Source: an uncultured Kordiimonas sp.
GTDB taxonomy: Bacteria > Pseudomonadota > Alphaproteobacteria > Sphingomonadales > Kordiimonadaceae
Direction: 5' to 3'
DNA length: 64,000 bases
Assembly (NCBI GenBank): GCA_947503625.1
Contig: CANNEK010000001.1
Span: forward strand, 1,110,152 to 1,174,151
Below, in pieces: positions 17,648-26,412 of this stretch. The translations under genes and the position numbers were made by a program. The notes under the pieces were generated by a model. It was not told the DNA's origin and did not search any database. It saw nothing but the letters and a program-made list of their open reading frames with translations. Every line of letters starts with the position of its first letter. Positions within the stretch are counted from its first letter, which is position 1.

Positions 17648-18307
17648 TTGCAAAATAAAATAGAACTGACCCGGATCAGGCATTATTTCGACACCACAAC
17701 AGAGCGGATAGAGTTGTTTCGCAACCTCTCGCAAACCATTATATCGGGAGAAAGCCTGGCCATTGTTGGGCCATCGGGAGCTGGAAAATCAAGCCTGCTT
17801 TCCATTGCTGCCGGGCTCGAGATCCCTTCGGAAGGCGACATCCGCTTCACCATTGGCGGAAAGCAGGTGGACGCGCTGGCAATGCGTGCAAACTCGGGCT
17901 TTATTTTTCAGCAGTTTCATTTGATGCCGGAATTGGATGCAATCGGAAACCTGGCCCTTCCTTTAAGGCTCAAGGGCGACCCTAACGCATTCGACAAAGC
18001 CGCAGACTGGCTTTCAAAAGTAGACTTGAAAGACCGTGCCCGGCATCACCCGCATCAACTGAGCGGCGGCGAACAGCAACGCATCGCTGTCGCACGGGCA
18101 TTTGTCTCCACTCCCCGATTCATCTTCGCCGACGAGCCAACAGGCAACCTGGACGCCCGCACATCTGAAGGGGTAACAGACCTGATGTTCGACTGTGCCC
18201 GGGAAACTTCCTGCGGCCTTGTGATCGTAACCCATAGCAAACGGCTGGCACTGAAGGCTGACAAAAGCTTGCGGCTTGAATCTGGTTTGCTGGAGCTGGT
18301 CGCATGA
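17648..18307 (+). CDS. ABC transporter ATP-binding protein (YbbA/LolD/MacB type)
   Basis: A 219-aa ATPase. Walker A GPSGAGKSS, Q-loop IFQQFHLM, signature LSGGEQQR, Walker B FIFADEPTGNLDAR and H-loop VTHSK are all intact. The start is a TTG at 17648 with a strong Shine-Dalgarno (AGGAGGAAC). It overlaps the permease gene by 4 bp. Transporters of this type do not move small nutrients; they extract or eject lipids, peptides or toxins at the inner membrane using mechanotransmission. Expression is probably controlled by the divergent two-component system. Confidence 0.92.
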   Translation: MQNKIELTRIRHYFDTTTERIELFRNLSQTIISGESLAIVGPSGAGKSSLLSIAAGLEIPSEGDIRFTIGGKQVDALAMRANSGFIFQQFHLMPELDAIGNLALPLRLKGDPNAFDKAADWLSKVDLKDRARHHPHQLSGGEQQRIAVARAFVSTPRFIFADEPTGNLDARTSEGVTDLMFDCARETSCGLVIVTHSKRLALKADKSLRLESGLLELVA

Positions 18308-20781
18308 TGAAACTGTCGCTTGTTTTTGAAAACATCGCGCTTAATTTGCGGGGCGGTGATGGCAGGGTCAGTATGTTGACCCAAACGACTTTACTTTTTT
18401 TTCTGCTGACCCTGACTCTGACGAGCACATCAATCCAGCGTTATTTAACAGAAAATCTGGACCAGATGCTGGGTTCGGACATGGTCCTTGAAAGCCACTC
18501 TCCGCTTGATGACGTGACACAAAAATCGCTCTCCGAGCTCGTAGACAACGTATCCCGAACCAGATTGATGGGTATTACACTAACCTTCAAGGACCGCTGG
18601 GAACGGGTGCAATTGAAACTGGTGGACAGTGCCTATCCGCTGCAAGGCGAACTAACGGTGGGAGAGACCCAGGCGTCACCTCCCCTACCTGCAGAAAAAG
18701 GCCCTATCATAGGCGAAATCTGGCTGGGCCCTCGTCTTGCGACCAAGCTGGGAGCACGCGTGGGAGACACTCTCACCCTTGGCGGTCGTCCACTTCAGGT
18801 GAGCCGAATTATCTTTCATGAACCGGACCGCATTTTGGAAGGGCACAGCGTGGCAATGCGGGCCATGGTGCATGAAGACACCGCTAGCAATTTGCCTCTT
18901 GGCAGCAGCAACGAGCGGTTCCGCTATCTGCTGTCCGCCGACCAACAACAGCAACAGAAGATCGAGGCCTGGGCGAAAGAAGCGCTGCCGGGTGCAACAC
19001 TGATCAAAAAATATGGTGGCCAACACCCGCTCGCCGGGTTTTGGAAACGTACGGAAAACTTCCTCGGCCTCGCGTCCGTCATTCTATTCTTCATGGCGGC
19101 GGTAGCTCTGGACATGACCAACCGTAGATGGCTCGCCAATATGCGCTATCGATTGGCGATTTACACGAGTTTTGGCACACCGCTGCGCACTGGTATCACA
19201 ATGGCCGGTGCAGAATGGTTGATCACTTTCCTGATTTCATTGTTCTTCGCCGTCTTTATAGCGGGTTTTTCCCATTCGCTGATAATTGCCGAGCTACAAT
19301 CATATTTCCCGGGGCTGGAAGGGGAGTGGCAGTTGACCCGGGCTCTGAAAACCGTTGGCCTCGTTTTTTTGCTGCTATTGGCACTGCAGGTACCCAGTTT
19401 TATTCAACTGCGCCACGCTTCTCTGCTGTCGTTGATTCGAAGCGGGTCGGAAAGCAGCTATGTCTGGCAAAGGCTTTTGTGGGGTGTATCGGCGGTAACG
19501 CTACTGGCGGCAGCTTATTCGGACAATCTCTTGCTGACGGCCATGACCTTGGCAGCAATCATCGCCGCGCTTGCGTTCATGATAGCGCTGACCTGGCTCG
19601 TACTATGGCTTGGCGACCACTGGGGGCGCAGGCGTACAGGACTGCTTCCTTTCGCCTTCTTCATCATGCGCCAGCGGTTGTTCGCCAAATCCGCCCAGAT
19701 AATGGGACTGGGGCTGTGTGGCCTGCTTCTGTTGTTCACACTGATGCTGATGAAGGACCTGGGAGGAATGATGGAAAGCTATGGTCGCACACACGATGGC
19801 AATCTCCTTGTTTCAGAAGCGCAGGCAGACCAAATTGACGCCATTCATGACTGGGCCAATGATACAGGCAGCCAAGTACGCCAATTGCGTCCGTTTGTCA
19901 GCGCCCAACTCGTTATGATCAACGGTGTGTCCCTGGCTGATTATCTCCAGACGCCCAGCGATACCATGACGACACTCCAGAAACCAATCCGGCTAAGCTG
20001 GACCGACGACATGCCTGCCAACAACAGGCTCATGGGCGGCACATGGTGGCAAAACCATACCGATAACTGGCAACAGATTTCCACCGAACCCGAGGTTATG
20101 ACCGACATGCGTCTTTCGTACGGCGACCAGCTCACCTACCTGATAGATGGACGCAGTTATGAGTTCACTCTTGTGGCCAGCCATGCCTACCAACCGGGTG
20201 GTGGCTCGATCACCTTTTGGTTTCAGGTGCCCGGGTCCGCTCGCAGTCAAATAGTAGCGCCAACGCGCTATATGGGTAGCATGGAGCTACCGGAAACCGC
20301 TTGGGACAAACTCGCCGGGCTTTGGCAACGCTATCCAACTCTTTCGCTTGTGCCTATGAAGGAATTGACCGAAAGATTTGATCGTACCCTCGGCGTCGTA
20401 ACTAAGGTGACAAACGGCTATGCCGGGATGGTGCTTTTGCTCTCGCTGTTTGTGCTCGCTGCTTCGGTCAGTGGTTACCGTGCCGATGACAGGCAAAAAA
20501 ACGGCTTACTGATGAGCATGGGGCTAAAGCCTGCGGATTGCTTGTGGCTCAATTTCTATGATTGGGGCATTTCAGCACTTATTGCCGCTACTGGCGCCGT
20601 TGTCGGCACCTGGATCGCGGGCGTTTTGATCTACGACGCTCAATTCGGCCTGAACTATAACCCCGACATGCTGTGGATTTTAGGAACGCTGACAGCCATG
20701 GTTACGGTAGTTTGCCTGGTTGGTTACATCGCGTGTCGCGGAAGTCTGAGGGTATCGGTGCGAGATTTACTCGCATCGTGA
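18304..20781 (+). CDS. FtsX-like ABC permease (YbbP-like, duplicated)
   Basis: An 825-aa membrane protein, close in length to YbbP and about twice a single FtsX module. One helix is near 22-40, then there is a periplasmic domain of about 200 aa. A set of helices lies in the middle (about 255-450: FLGLASVILFFMAAVALDM, WLITFLISLFFAVFIAGF, VGLVFLLLLALQV), then a second helix near 480, another large periplasmic domain and four C-terminal helices (about 700-815). This arrangement fits the ten-helix YbbP/DUF214 type. Together with the ATPase it should form a lipid- or toxin-handling exporter. The substrate is unknown. Confidence 0.88.
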   Translation: MMKLSLVFENIALNLRGGDGRVSMLTQTTLLFFLLTLTLTSTSIQRYLTENLDQMLGSDMVLESHSPLDDVTQKSLSELVDNVSRTRLMGITLTFKDRWERVQLKLVDSAYPLQGELTVGETQASPPLPAEKGPIIGEIWLGPRLATKLGARVGDTLTLGGRPLQVSRIIFHEPDRILEGHSVAMRAMVHEDTASNLPLGSSNERFRYLLSADQQQQQKIEAWAKEALPGATLIKKYGGQHPLAGFWKRTENFLGLASVILFFMAAVALDMTNRRWLANMRYRLAIYTSFGTPLRTGITMAGAEWLITFLISLFFAVFIAGFSHSLIIAELQSYFPGLEGEWQLTRALKTVGLVFLLLLALQVPSFIQLRHASLLSLIRSGSESSYVWQRLLWGVSAVTLLAAAYSDNLLLTAMTLAAIIAALAFMIALTWLVLWLGDHWGRRRTGLLPFAFFIMRQRLFAKSAQIMGLGLCGLLLLFTLMLMKDLGGMMESYGRTHDGNLLVSEAQADQIDAIHDWANDTGSQVRQLRPFVSAQLVMINGVSLADYLQTPSDTMTTLQKPIRLSWTDDMPANNRLMGGTWWQNHTDNWQQISTEPEVMTDMRLSYGDQLTYLIDGRSYEFTLVASHAYQPGGGSITFWFQVPGSARSQIVAPTRYMGSMELPETAWDKLAGLWQRYPTLSLVPMKELTERFDRTLGVVTKVTNGYAGMVLLLSLFVLAASVSGYRADDRQKNGLLMSMGLKPADCLWLNFYDWGISALIAATGAVVGTWIAGVLIYDAQFGLNYNPDMLWILGTLTAMVTVVCLVGYIACRGSLRVSVRDLLAS

Positions 20782-21099
20782 CTCAAACTTCTCCAACTGG
20801 AACCAAGCACTCTGGTAGCCCAAATGCCCTGAGCGACACCAACAAAAACGCTCTTTTGCCCACCAACCCCATATTCTTTACCGCAACCTTGCGCCACGCT
20901 AAAGGGTCAAAAAGAATGTTGGATAGCTGCTGGAACAGGTATTATGCGGGCTGAAAGCCATTCAGCTGATGGCAAAGCTTTCAGAGGAAGCGTGGAGAGG
21001 AATTCTCTCGAAAAAAACGACGGTCCCAAGAGGCGAAAGCAAACGTATCTTTCAGGTGTCATTCTACCGGCGAGGCTCCCTGCGGCGGCAAGATGCACG
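20782..21099. other. Gap between convergent ABC permease and GH3 genes
   Basis: About 320 bp with no supported gene; open frames here lack start sites and family features. A small hairpin GAGAG-GAATT-CTCTC is at 20996-21010, next to a run of seven A (21011-21017), which would be a U-run on the minus strand but lies on the wrong side for a standard terminator. No other feature seen. Confidence 0.4.
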
Positions 21100-23589
21100 T
21101 CAGGGACAGGTCTCCAACCCGTCCTCATCTTCAACCAGACGCGCATCAGACAGCGACATCTGAAAAGCCCTATCTGACGCCAGAGCAAAAGGTGCTCTCA
21201 CCCCGTCCATACTCATGCCGCTGCGCACCAGACAAGAGAGGCTGACACGGCCAGTTTGCCAGACGCCAATTTCCGCAGACTTGAAGAAGGCCGTCATATC
21301 CACACCGCCAGAGCAATTAGCGCCCGCCTGACAACTGCCGCCCAAATATACTTTGCCTTCAGGGGCCTGATCAATTCGATAGTCGAACTGAAGCTCCATG
21401 GCGCCGTTCATTTCGCGCACCAGCGAGATCGGTTCAGTGGACTGAAAAGCAAAATAGCCCGGCGTTTCGGACGCCCAGGTCAGGCGGATTGCATCTTCCT
21501 GTGCATCCCTGTCCACAGCCCTGAAAGACGCACCCGCAGCCACGATTGACCAGGGGTCTTCAGCCCGGCCTTTGGTGAAATACAGATATTTGTTTTCAGA
21601 TTGAAGGCCTGCTCCTGCATCTTCCGGCAAAACGGCCATATTGACGCTGTCCGCATAGCTCAGGCCATACCCGTAGGCGAATAGCGGGTCATATGGCTCA
21701 ACGCCGTGGTTGAGCGACACCTGGTCGGGGCGTCTGGGCCAAGAGAAGGTGAGGCGACCTTTGAAATCATGATCAATGTCACCGGTTTCACCCGAAAACA
21801 GAACGTCCGCGATGCCGGCACCTTCGCTGCCCGGCCACCAGGCGGCAACAAATGCATCAGACGCATTGAGCAAAGGGTTGACCCACATCGGCCGACCGGA
21901 CGTGAAAATTGAAACCGTCGGAATGCCGTCCCGCTGCAGTTGACGCAACTGGGCAAGCGCGACTTCATCATGGAATACTAACGATTGCACATCGCCCTGA
22001 AACTCGGCATAGGGCTGCTCACCAAACACAACGATTGCAACGTCAGGCGTGCCTCCGTAGGAACCGTCAGCGGAAAACTCGGTAGCGCCGCCCGCCTGCT
22101 CAACCGCCGCCTCGATGCCATCAAGGATTGTGTCCGCATTCGGGAACAGGCTGTTGTCGAGCCCGCCGCCCTGCCACGTCAGGGTCCAGCCACCTGCCTG
22201 GGAAGAAACGCTGTCCGCTCTGTCGCCTACCACCAGCACCTTCTGGCGCGGTGAAAGCGGCAAAACATTGTCATTGTTCTTGAGCAGAACCAGTGACTCG
22301 CGCACTGCCTGGCGCGCAACTCGCCTGTGTTCGGGCATGCCGAGGACTGCTTCATCACCCGCCCAGCGTCGCGCTGAGGGTTTTTGAGCTTCAAATACGC
22401 CGGCGCGCACCTTGACCCTCAGGATACGGCGGACTGCATCGTCAAGCCGCGCCATCGGTATCTCGCCGTTCCTGGCTTGCTGCAGTGTATTTTCGTACAG
22501 CCCTTTCCAGCTGTCAGGTGCCATGAACATATCAACGCCCGCATTAATCGCACGCGGGCAACTGACGTTGGTGCAGCCTTCAACCTGGCCGTGGGCGTTC
22601 CAGTCACCAACCACAAAGCCCTCGAACCCGATCTGGCCCTTAAGCACATCGGTGAGCAAGCCCTTGTGACCATGCAGTTTCTCGCCGTTCCAGCCTGAAA
22701 AAGACGCCATTACTGACTGAACCCCGGCGTCAATGGCGTTGATGTAGGGCAGGCCATGAATGTCGCGCAGCTCTGTGGCCGACATCTGGGCGTCCCCCTG
22801 GTCCACCCCATCCTTGGTGCCGCCATCGGCAACAAAGTGTTTGGCAGATGCAATGACCTTGCTGTCGCCGAGAAAGCCGTCTTCACCAAACACACCCTGT
22901 ACTCCCTCGACGATCGCAGCGGCATATTTTGACGGCATTTCAGGTGTCTCGCCAAAACCCTCGTAGGACCGGCCCCAGCGGTTGTCCCGCGGCACGGCCA
23001 GCGTCGGCGCAAATGTCCAGTCATGACCCGTGACCCGAAGCTCCCGGGCTGTAACAGTCATGATATCCCGCATCAGATCCGGATTGTTCATGGCACCAAG
23101 CCCGACATTGTGCGGGAATATGGTACCGCCAATGACATTATTGTGGCCATGAACAGCATCGATGCCCCAGATAAGCGGGATCGCGACACCGCCATCGCTA
23201 TCGTCAATCGAGGCCAAAAAGTACCCGTCGGCGGCTTCAACCCATGCATCAACCGCTGCATAAGGCAAGTCACCCGGCGCGGAGTTTCCTCCACTCAGTA
23301 CAGAACCCAGATTGTAGGTTTTGACCTCTTCCGGCGTTACAGACGCGGTGTCCGCCTGGATGACCTGTCCCACTTTTTCCTCAAGTGTCATGCGGGCAAG
23401 CAGTGCGTCCACTCTTTGCTCAACTGCCTCATTCCGAAACCGGGCTGTATCAACAGACGGCCAAACAACCTGACTGGCTGTTGCTTCTTGCTGATGGTCG
23501 TTTGAAGGACGGTCCGCATCGCTGCACGCCACCAATGTGAGCGCCGTGCCAGTCATCAACGCTATAAGGCGCAATCTCAGCATTTTCAT
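21100..23589 (-). CDS. Glycoside hydrolase family 3 beta-glucosidase (lipoprotein)
   Basis: About 829 aa. It has a lipoprotein signal (MKMLRLRLIALMTGTALTLVAC), so it is anchored in the envelope. The GH3 (alpha/beta)8 barrel starts with the family motif LLARMTLEEKVGQ. The catalytic nucleophile Asp is in FEGFVVGDWNAHGQ (about residue 328). The second GH3 domain has ESLVLLKNNDNVLPL and ends near GYGLSY. A C-terminal beta-sandwich of about 170 aa follows (QFDYRIDQAPEGKVYLGG), like the carbohydrate-binding modules of exo-1,3/1,4-beta-glucan glucohydrolases. I start at ATG 23589 (AGGGGA 8 nt upstream); ATG 23616 is the alternative. It follows the sugar transporter gene by about 40 bp, in one operon under a LacI-type operator at 25198-25211. 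Confidence 0.92.
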   Translation of the reverse strand: MKMLRLRLIALMTGTALTLVACSDADRPSNDHQQEATASQVVWPSVDTARFRNEAVEQRVDALLARMTLEEKVGQVIQADTASVTPEEVKTYNLGSVLSGGNSAPGDLPYAAVDAWVEAADGYFLASIDDSDGGVAIPLIWGIDAVHGHNNVIGGTIFPHNVGLGAMNNPDLMRDIMTVTARELRVTGHDWTFAPTLAVPRDNRWGRSYEGFGETPEMPSKYAAAIVEGVQGVFGEDGFLGDSKVIASAKHFVADGGTKDGVDQGDAQMSATELRDIHGLPYINAIDAGVQSVMASFSGWNGEKLHGHKGLLTDVLKGQIGFEGFVVGDWNAHGQVEGCTNVSCPRAINAGVDMFMAPDSWKGLYENTLQQARNGEIPMARLDDAVRRILRVKVRAGVFEAQKPSARRWAGDEAVLGMPEHRRVARQAVRESLVLLKNNDNVLPLSPRQKVLVVGDRADSVSSQAGGWTLTWQGGGLDNSLFPNADTILDGIEAAVEQAGGATEFSADGSYGGTPDVAIVVFGEQPYAEFQGDVQSLVFHDEVALAQLRQLQRDGIPTVSIFTSGRPMWVNPLLNASDAFVAAWWPGSEGAGIADVLFSGETGDIDHDFKGRLTFSWPRRPDQVSLNHGVEPYDPLFAYGYGLSYADSVNMAVLPEDAGAGLQSENKYLYFTKGRAEDPWSIVAAGASFRAVDRDAQEDAIRLTWASETPGYFAFQSTEPISLVREMNGAMELQFDYRIDQAPEGKVYLGGSCQAGANCSGGVDMTAFFKSAEIGVWQTGRVSLSCLVRSGMSMDGVRAPFALASDRAFQMSLSDARLVEDEDGLETCP

Positions 23590-23628
23590 TCCCTGGTTCC
23601 CCTTATTGCTCGGCATACGGCCACCAAC

Positions 23629-25041
23629 CTAACCGGTCATTTCCTCAAGTTCCTTGCCACGGGTCTCCGTGACCTTTTTCCAGATAAAGACCGCGGAGAG
23701 GCCAGCAAAAATCATGTAAATGCTGTAGGTAAAGCCAAGCCCGATTGCCGCCAGGAAGATCGGGAAAGTCATGGTGATGATGAAATTGGCGCCCCACTGC
23801 GCCAGGCCACTTACCGCAAGGCCTGACCCCCGGATCTGGTTCGGGAACATTTCACCCAGCATGACCCACATCACCGGCCCCCAGGAACCATTGAACATGA
23901 AGACATAAACATTTGCCGCGATCAGCGCCACGATCCCCATCTCGTCAGACAATTGAAGCCTGCCGTCCGCGCCCAAACTCCCCGTCGCAAACGCGAAGAC
24001 CACCGTGGCAAGGGAAATGGTCATGCCGATCGAACCAATAAGCAGAAAGGGTTTTCTGCCGACTTTGTCGATAAGGGCCAGCGTGGTCAGCACGGCTGCA
24101 ACACTGACAGCCCCGGAAATGATATTGATCAGCAAGGCATCGGCTTCGGTAAAGCCAACCGACTGCCACAAAACAGCGCCGTAATAGAAGACGACATTGA
24201 TACCAACAAGCTGCTGGAAAACTGCCAGACCAACGCCAACCCAAACGATGGGGCGGATCTTGCCCGTGTCAGTCACCTTAAGATCGCGAAAGGATGGCTT
24301 GTGGTCGGCAGCCAGTGATTCGTATATTTCCTTAAGCTTTGCCGAAGCCGCAGCCGCACCAAACAGCTTATTCAGCACGCTTTCGGCTCTGTCCTTCCTG
24401 TCAGCAGCCACCAGATAACGCGGGCTTTCCGGAATGAGGAACAATGCAAGGAAAAAGACAGCTGCCGGAATGATCTCCATCCAGAACATCCACCGCCATG
24501 TGGCAAACCCGAGCCACAGTTCGGCCATGGACGAACTGGAGATACTGGCGAGCAAATAGTTGCTTATGAAGGCAGCAAAAAGCCCGACAATAATGGCGAT
24601 CTGCTGAACGGTAGCCAGTGACCCCCGTATGTGAGCTGGCGCGATTTCACTGATGTAGGCTGGTGTCATGACACTTGCCGCCCCCACGGCAAGCCCTCCC
24701 AGGACACGATACAGGACAAATTCCAGCGAACCATTGGCGGCGCCAGACCCCCAGGCGCTGATCAGGAACATAACAGCTGCAGAGATCAAAAGGGCTTTTC
24801 GACCATAAAGATCGGCAAGCCGACCGGCTGCAAACGCACCAGCAGCGCTGCCAAGCAACATGGACGCAACGTTAAAACCCGTGCCCGCACTGTCTGTGTT
24901 AAAGGCAGCCTGCAGGCCGTCAACGGTACCGTTGATGACGCCGCTGTCGAAGCCAAACAAAAAGCCGCCAAGTGTCGCGATACAACTGATGAATATGATA
25001 AAAACGAGATTGTCTTGCCGATTGGACATCGTCGAGGTCAT
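23629..25041 (-). CDS. MFS sugar porter
   Basis: A 470-aa inner-membrane transporter with 12 predicted helices. Sugar-porter signatures are clear: GFLFGFDSGVINGT in helix 1, RLADLYGRK after helix 2, R-V-L-GG-LAVGAASVMTPAYISEIAP, PESPRYLV at the end of the first half and FQQLVGINVVFYYG in helix 7. The C-terminal motif ETRGKELEEM is also typical. The glucose/xylose/fucose class cannot be told apart here. It is the first gene of the operon with the GH3 enzyme, which suggests uptake of glucose released from beta-glucans. Start ATG 25041 with GGAG about 7 nt upstream. Confidence 0.92.
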   Translation of the reverse strand: MTSTMSNRQDNLVFIIFISCIATLGGFLFGFDSGVINGTVDGLQAAFNTDSAGTGFNVASMLLGSAAGAFAAGRLADLYGRKALLISAAVMFLISAWGSGAANGSLEFVLYRVLGGLAVGAASVMTPAYISEIAPAHIRGSLATVQQIAIIVGLFAAFISNYLLASISSSSMAELWLGFATWRWMFWMEIIPAAVFFLALFLIPESPRYLVAADRKDRAESVLNKLFGAAAASAKLKEIYESLAADHKPSFRDLKVTDTGKIRPIVWVGVGLAVFQQLVGINVVFYYGAVLWQSVGFTEADALLINIISGAVSVAAVLTTLALIDKVGRKPFLLIGSIGMTISLATVVFAFATGSLGADGRLQLSDEMGIVALIAANVYVFMFNGSWGPVMWVMLGEMFPNQIRGSGLAVSGLAQWGANFIITMTFPIFLAAIGLGFTYSIYMIFAGLSAVFIWKKVTETRGKELEEMTG

Positions 25042-25197
25042 GCACAGGCTCCATATGTCAAAGTAGCTTCCCCCAAGCCTGACCGCATACCGCGCGCCGC
25101 ACTCCAGGAATGCGGCTTCATCTCCCCAACGCGATATGGTTAAAGGCCTGTTCAGGCATCCTTGCTATTACAAATAGGTGTCCTTGTCCAGAAATTA

Positions 25198-25211
25198 TGG
25201 AAGCGCTTTCA
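25198..25211. promoter_or_regulatory. LacI-type operator before the sugar porter-GH3 operon
   Basis: TGGAAGCGCTTTCA, a near-palindrome with the CG centre typical of LacI-family operators, 157 bp upstream of the transporter start. It matches the sites at 26332 and 36035, so it is probably bound by the LacI regulator at 25267-26301. Confidence 0.65.
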
Positions 25212-25266
25212 TATTGAATTAATGCTTGAACTGTCATTAACAAACAGAGTTGCGCGTGATTAGAAT

Positions 25267-26301
25267 TCAGACCTGCGGCGGTGATGCGGTTGAACTACGC
25301 AGAACAAACTCCACATCAAGGACGACGGGCGTTTCAGACGCTACTTTTTTGCCTTTTTGCATATCAATCAATAGACCGGCTGCAATCTTCGCCATTTCCT
25401 CAACGGGCTGACGCATTGTCGTGAGAGCCGGAGACAAAACCGATGCCATTGGAGTGTCATCAAACCCAACGACAGAAAGTTCATCAGGCACTTTGATCTT
25501 CAATCGGTCTGCCACGACGATAACCGCCGCCGCCATGTCATCGTTGGCCGCGAAAATGGCCGTTGGTCGACGAGATTGGCTGAGAATTTTCATAGCAGCA
25601 TCAAGCCCGCCTTCGAAAAGATACCCCCCTGTCTGAATCCAGTCTTCAGGAACACTAAGCTTTCTGGCAGCGATGGTTTCTCGAAAGGCCTTCAGACGCT
25701 CCCGAGAGTCCGCGTGCTCCGGGTCACCGGCAATGAAACCGATGCGCTTGTGTCCCAGAGCAATCAGATGTTCTGTCATCTCTTGTGCGGCTTCAAAATC
25801 ATTGATTTTGACAGAAGGCATCCCTGGGTAGGGAGCACTGGGAGAAATGCGCGCGGTAGGCACATTCTTGCGTTCAAGGGCGGCAAGCAGAACTTTGTTG
25901 TCACAGGCAGGAGGTGTGAGGATGGCCCCGGAGAGCTTTAGCTTTGTCAGAAAAGATTCGATTTCGTCCAGAGCCGTAGACCGACCAAAATGCTCCACAA
26001 CCAGATGAAGGCCTGCCTCTTTACACTGGCGCATGGCGCCCCGCTGCATACCGGATAAATACTCCCCGCCCGGCGCTTCGTCAAACAATAGCCCCAGCAA
26101 ATAGGACCGGTCACCCGCCAGACTTCTCGCATAAACATTGGGCTGATAGTCCAGTTTCGCGGACGCCTCAAGAACCGCTCTCTTCTTGTCTTCCCGGACA
26201 TAGCGCTCACCGTTGAGAACACGGGAGACCGTGGTCACAGACACACCGGCTACCCGCGCCACGTCAGAGATAGTGATCTTTGAAACTTTTTTACTGGTCA
26301 T
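25267..26301 (-). CDS. LacI-family transcriptional regulator
   Basis: A 344-aa repressor. The N-terminal helix-turn-helix and hinge helix are clear (ITISDVARVAGVSVTTVSRVLNGERYV), followed by a ligand-binding domain of the periplasmic-binding fold (LLGLLFDEAPGGEYL; KRIGFIAGDPEHADS; AIFAANDDMAAAV; VVGFDDTPMASVLSPALTTM). I start at ATG 26301; the longer frame to 26346 would read through the operator. It is divergent from an MFS gene with a LacI-type operator between them. It probably controls the surrounding glucoside genes, including the TonB receptor. The inducer is likely a sugar. Confidence 0.93.
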   Translation of the reverse strand: MTSKKVSKITISDVARVAGVSVTTVSRVLNGERYVREDKKRAVLEASAKLDYQPNVYARSLAGDRSYLLGLLFDEAPGGEYLSGMQRGAMRQCKEAGLHLVVEHFGRSTALDEIESFLTKLKLSGAILTPPACDNKVLLAALERKNVPTARISPSAPYPGMPSVKINDFEAAQEMTEHLIALGHKRIGFIAGDPEHADSRERLKAFRETIAARKLSVPEDWIQTGGYLFEGGLDAAMKILSQSRRPTAIFAANDDMAAAVIVVADRLKIKVPDELSVVGFDDTPMASVLSPALTTMRQPVEEMAKIAAGLLIDMQKGKKVASETPVVLDVEFVLRSSTASPPQV

Positions 26302-26331
26302 ACCTTTGCATATCCGATTTAGTGTGATCAG

Positions 26332-26345
26332 TGAAAGCGTTTTCA
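26332..26345. promoter_or_regulatory. LacI-type operator in the divergent lacI/GPH-transporter promoter
   Basis: TGAAAGCGTTTTCA (TGAAAACGCTTTCA on the other strand), a near-palindrome 30 bp upstream of the regulator start and 68 bp from the transporter start. It could control both directions. Confidence 0.7.
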
Positions 26346-26412
26346 TAGGTTTATGTTGCAGGATGTATCAATCCGTTCTGAATACAGGTTATAGGCTCAT
26401 GGCGCAGCCCAA

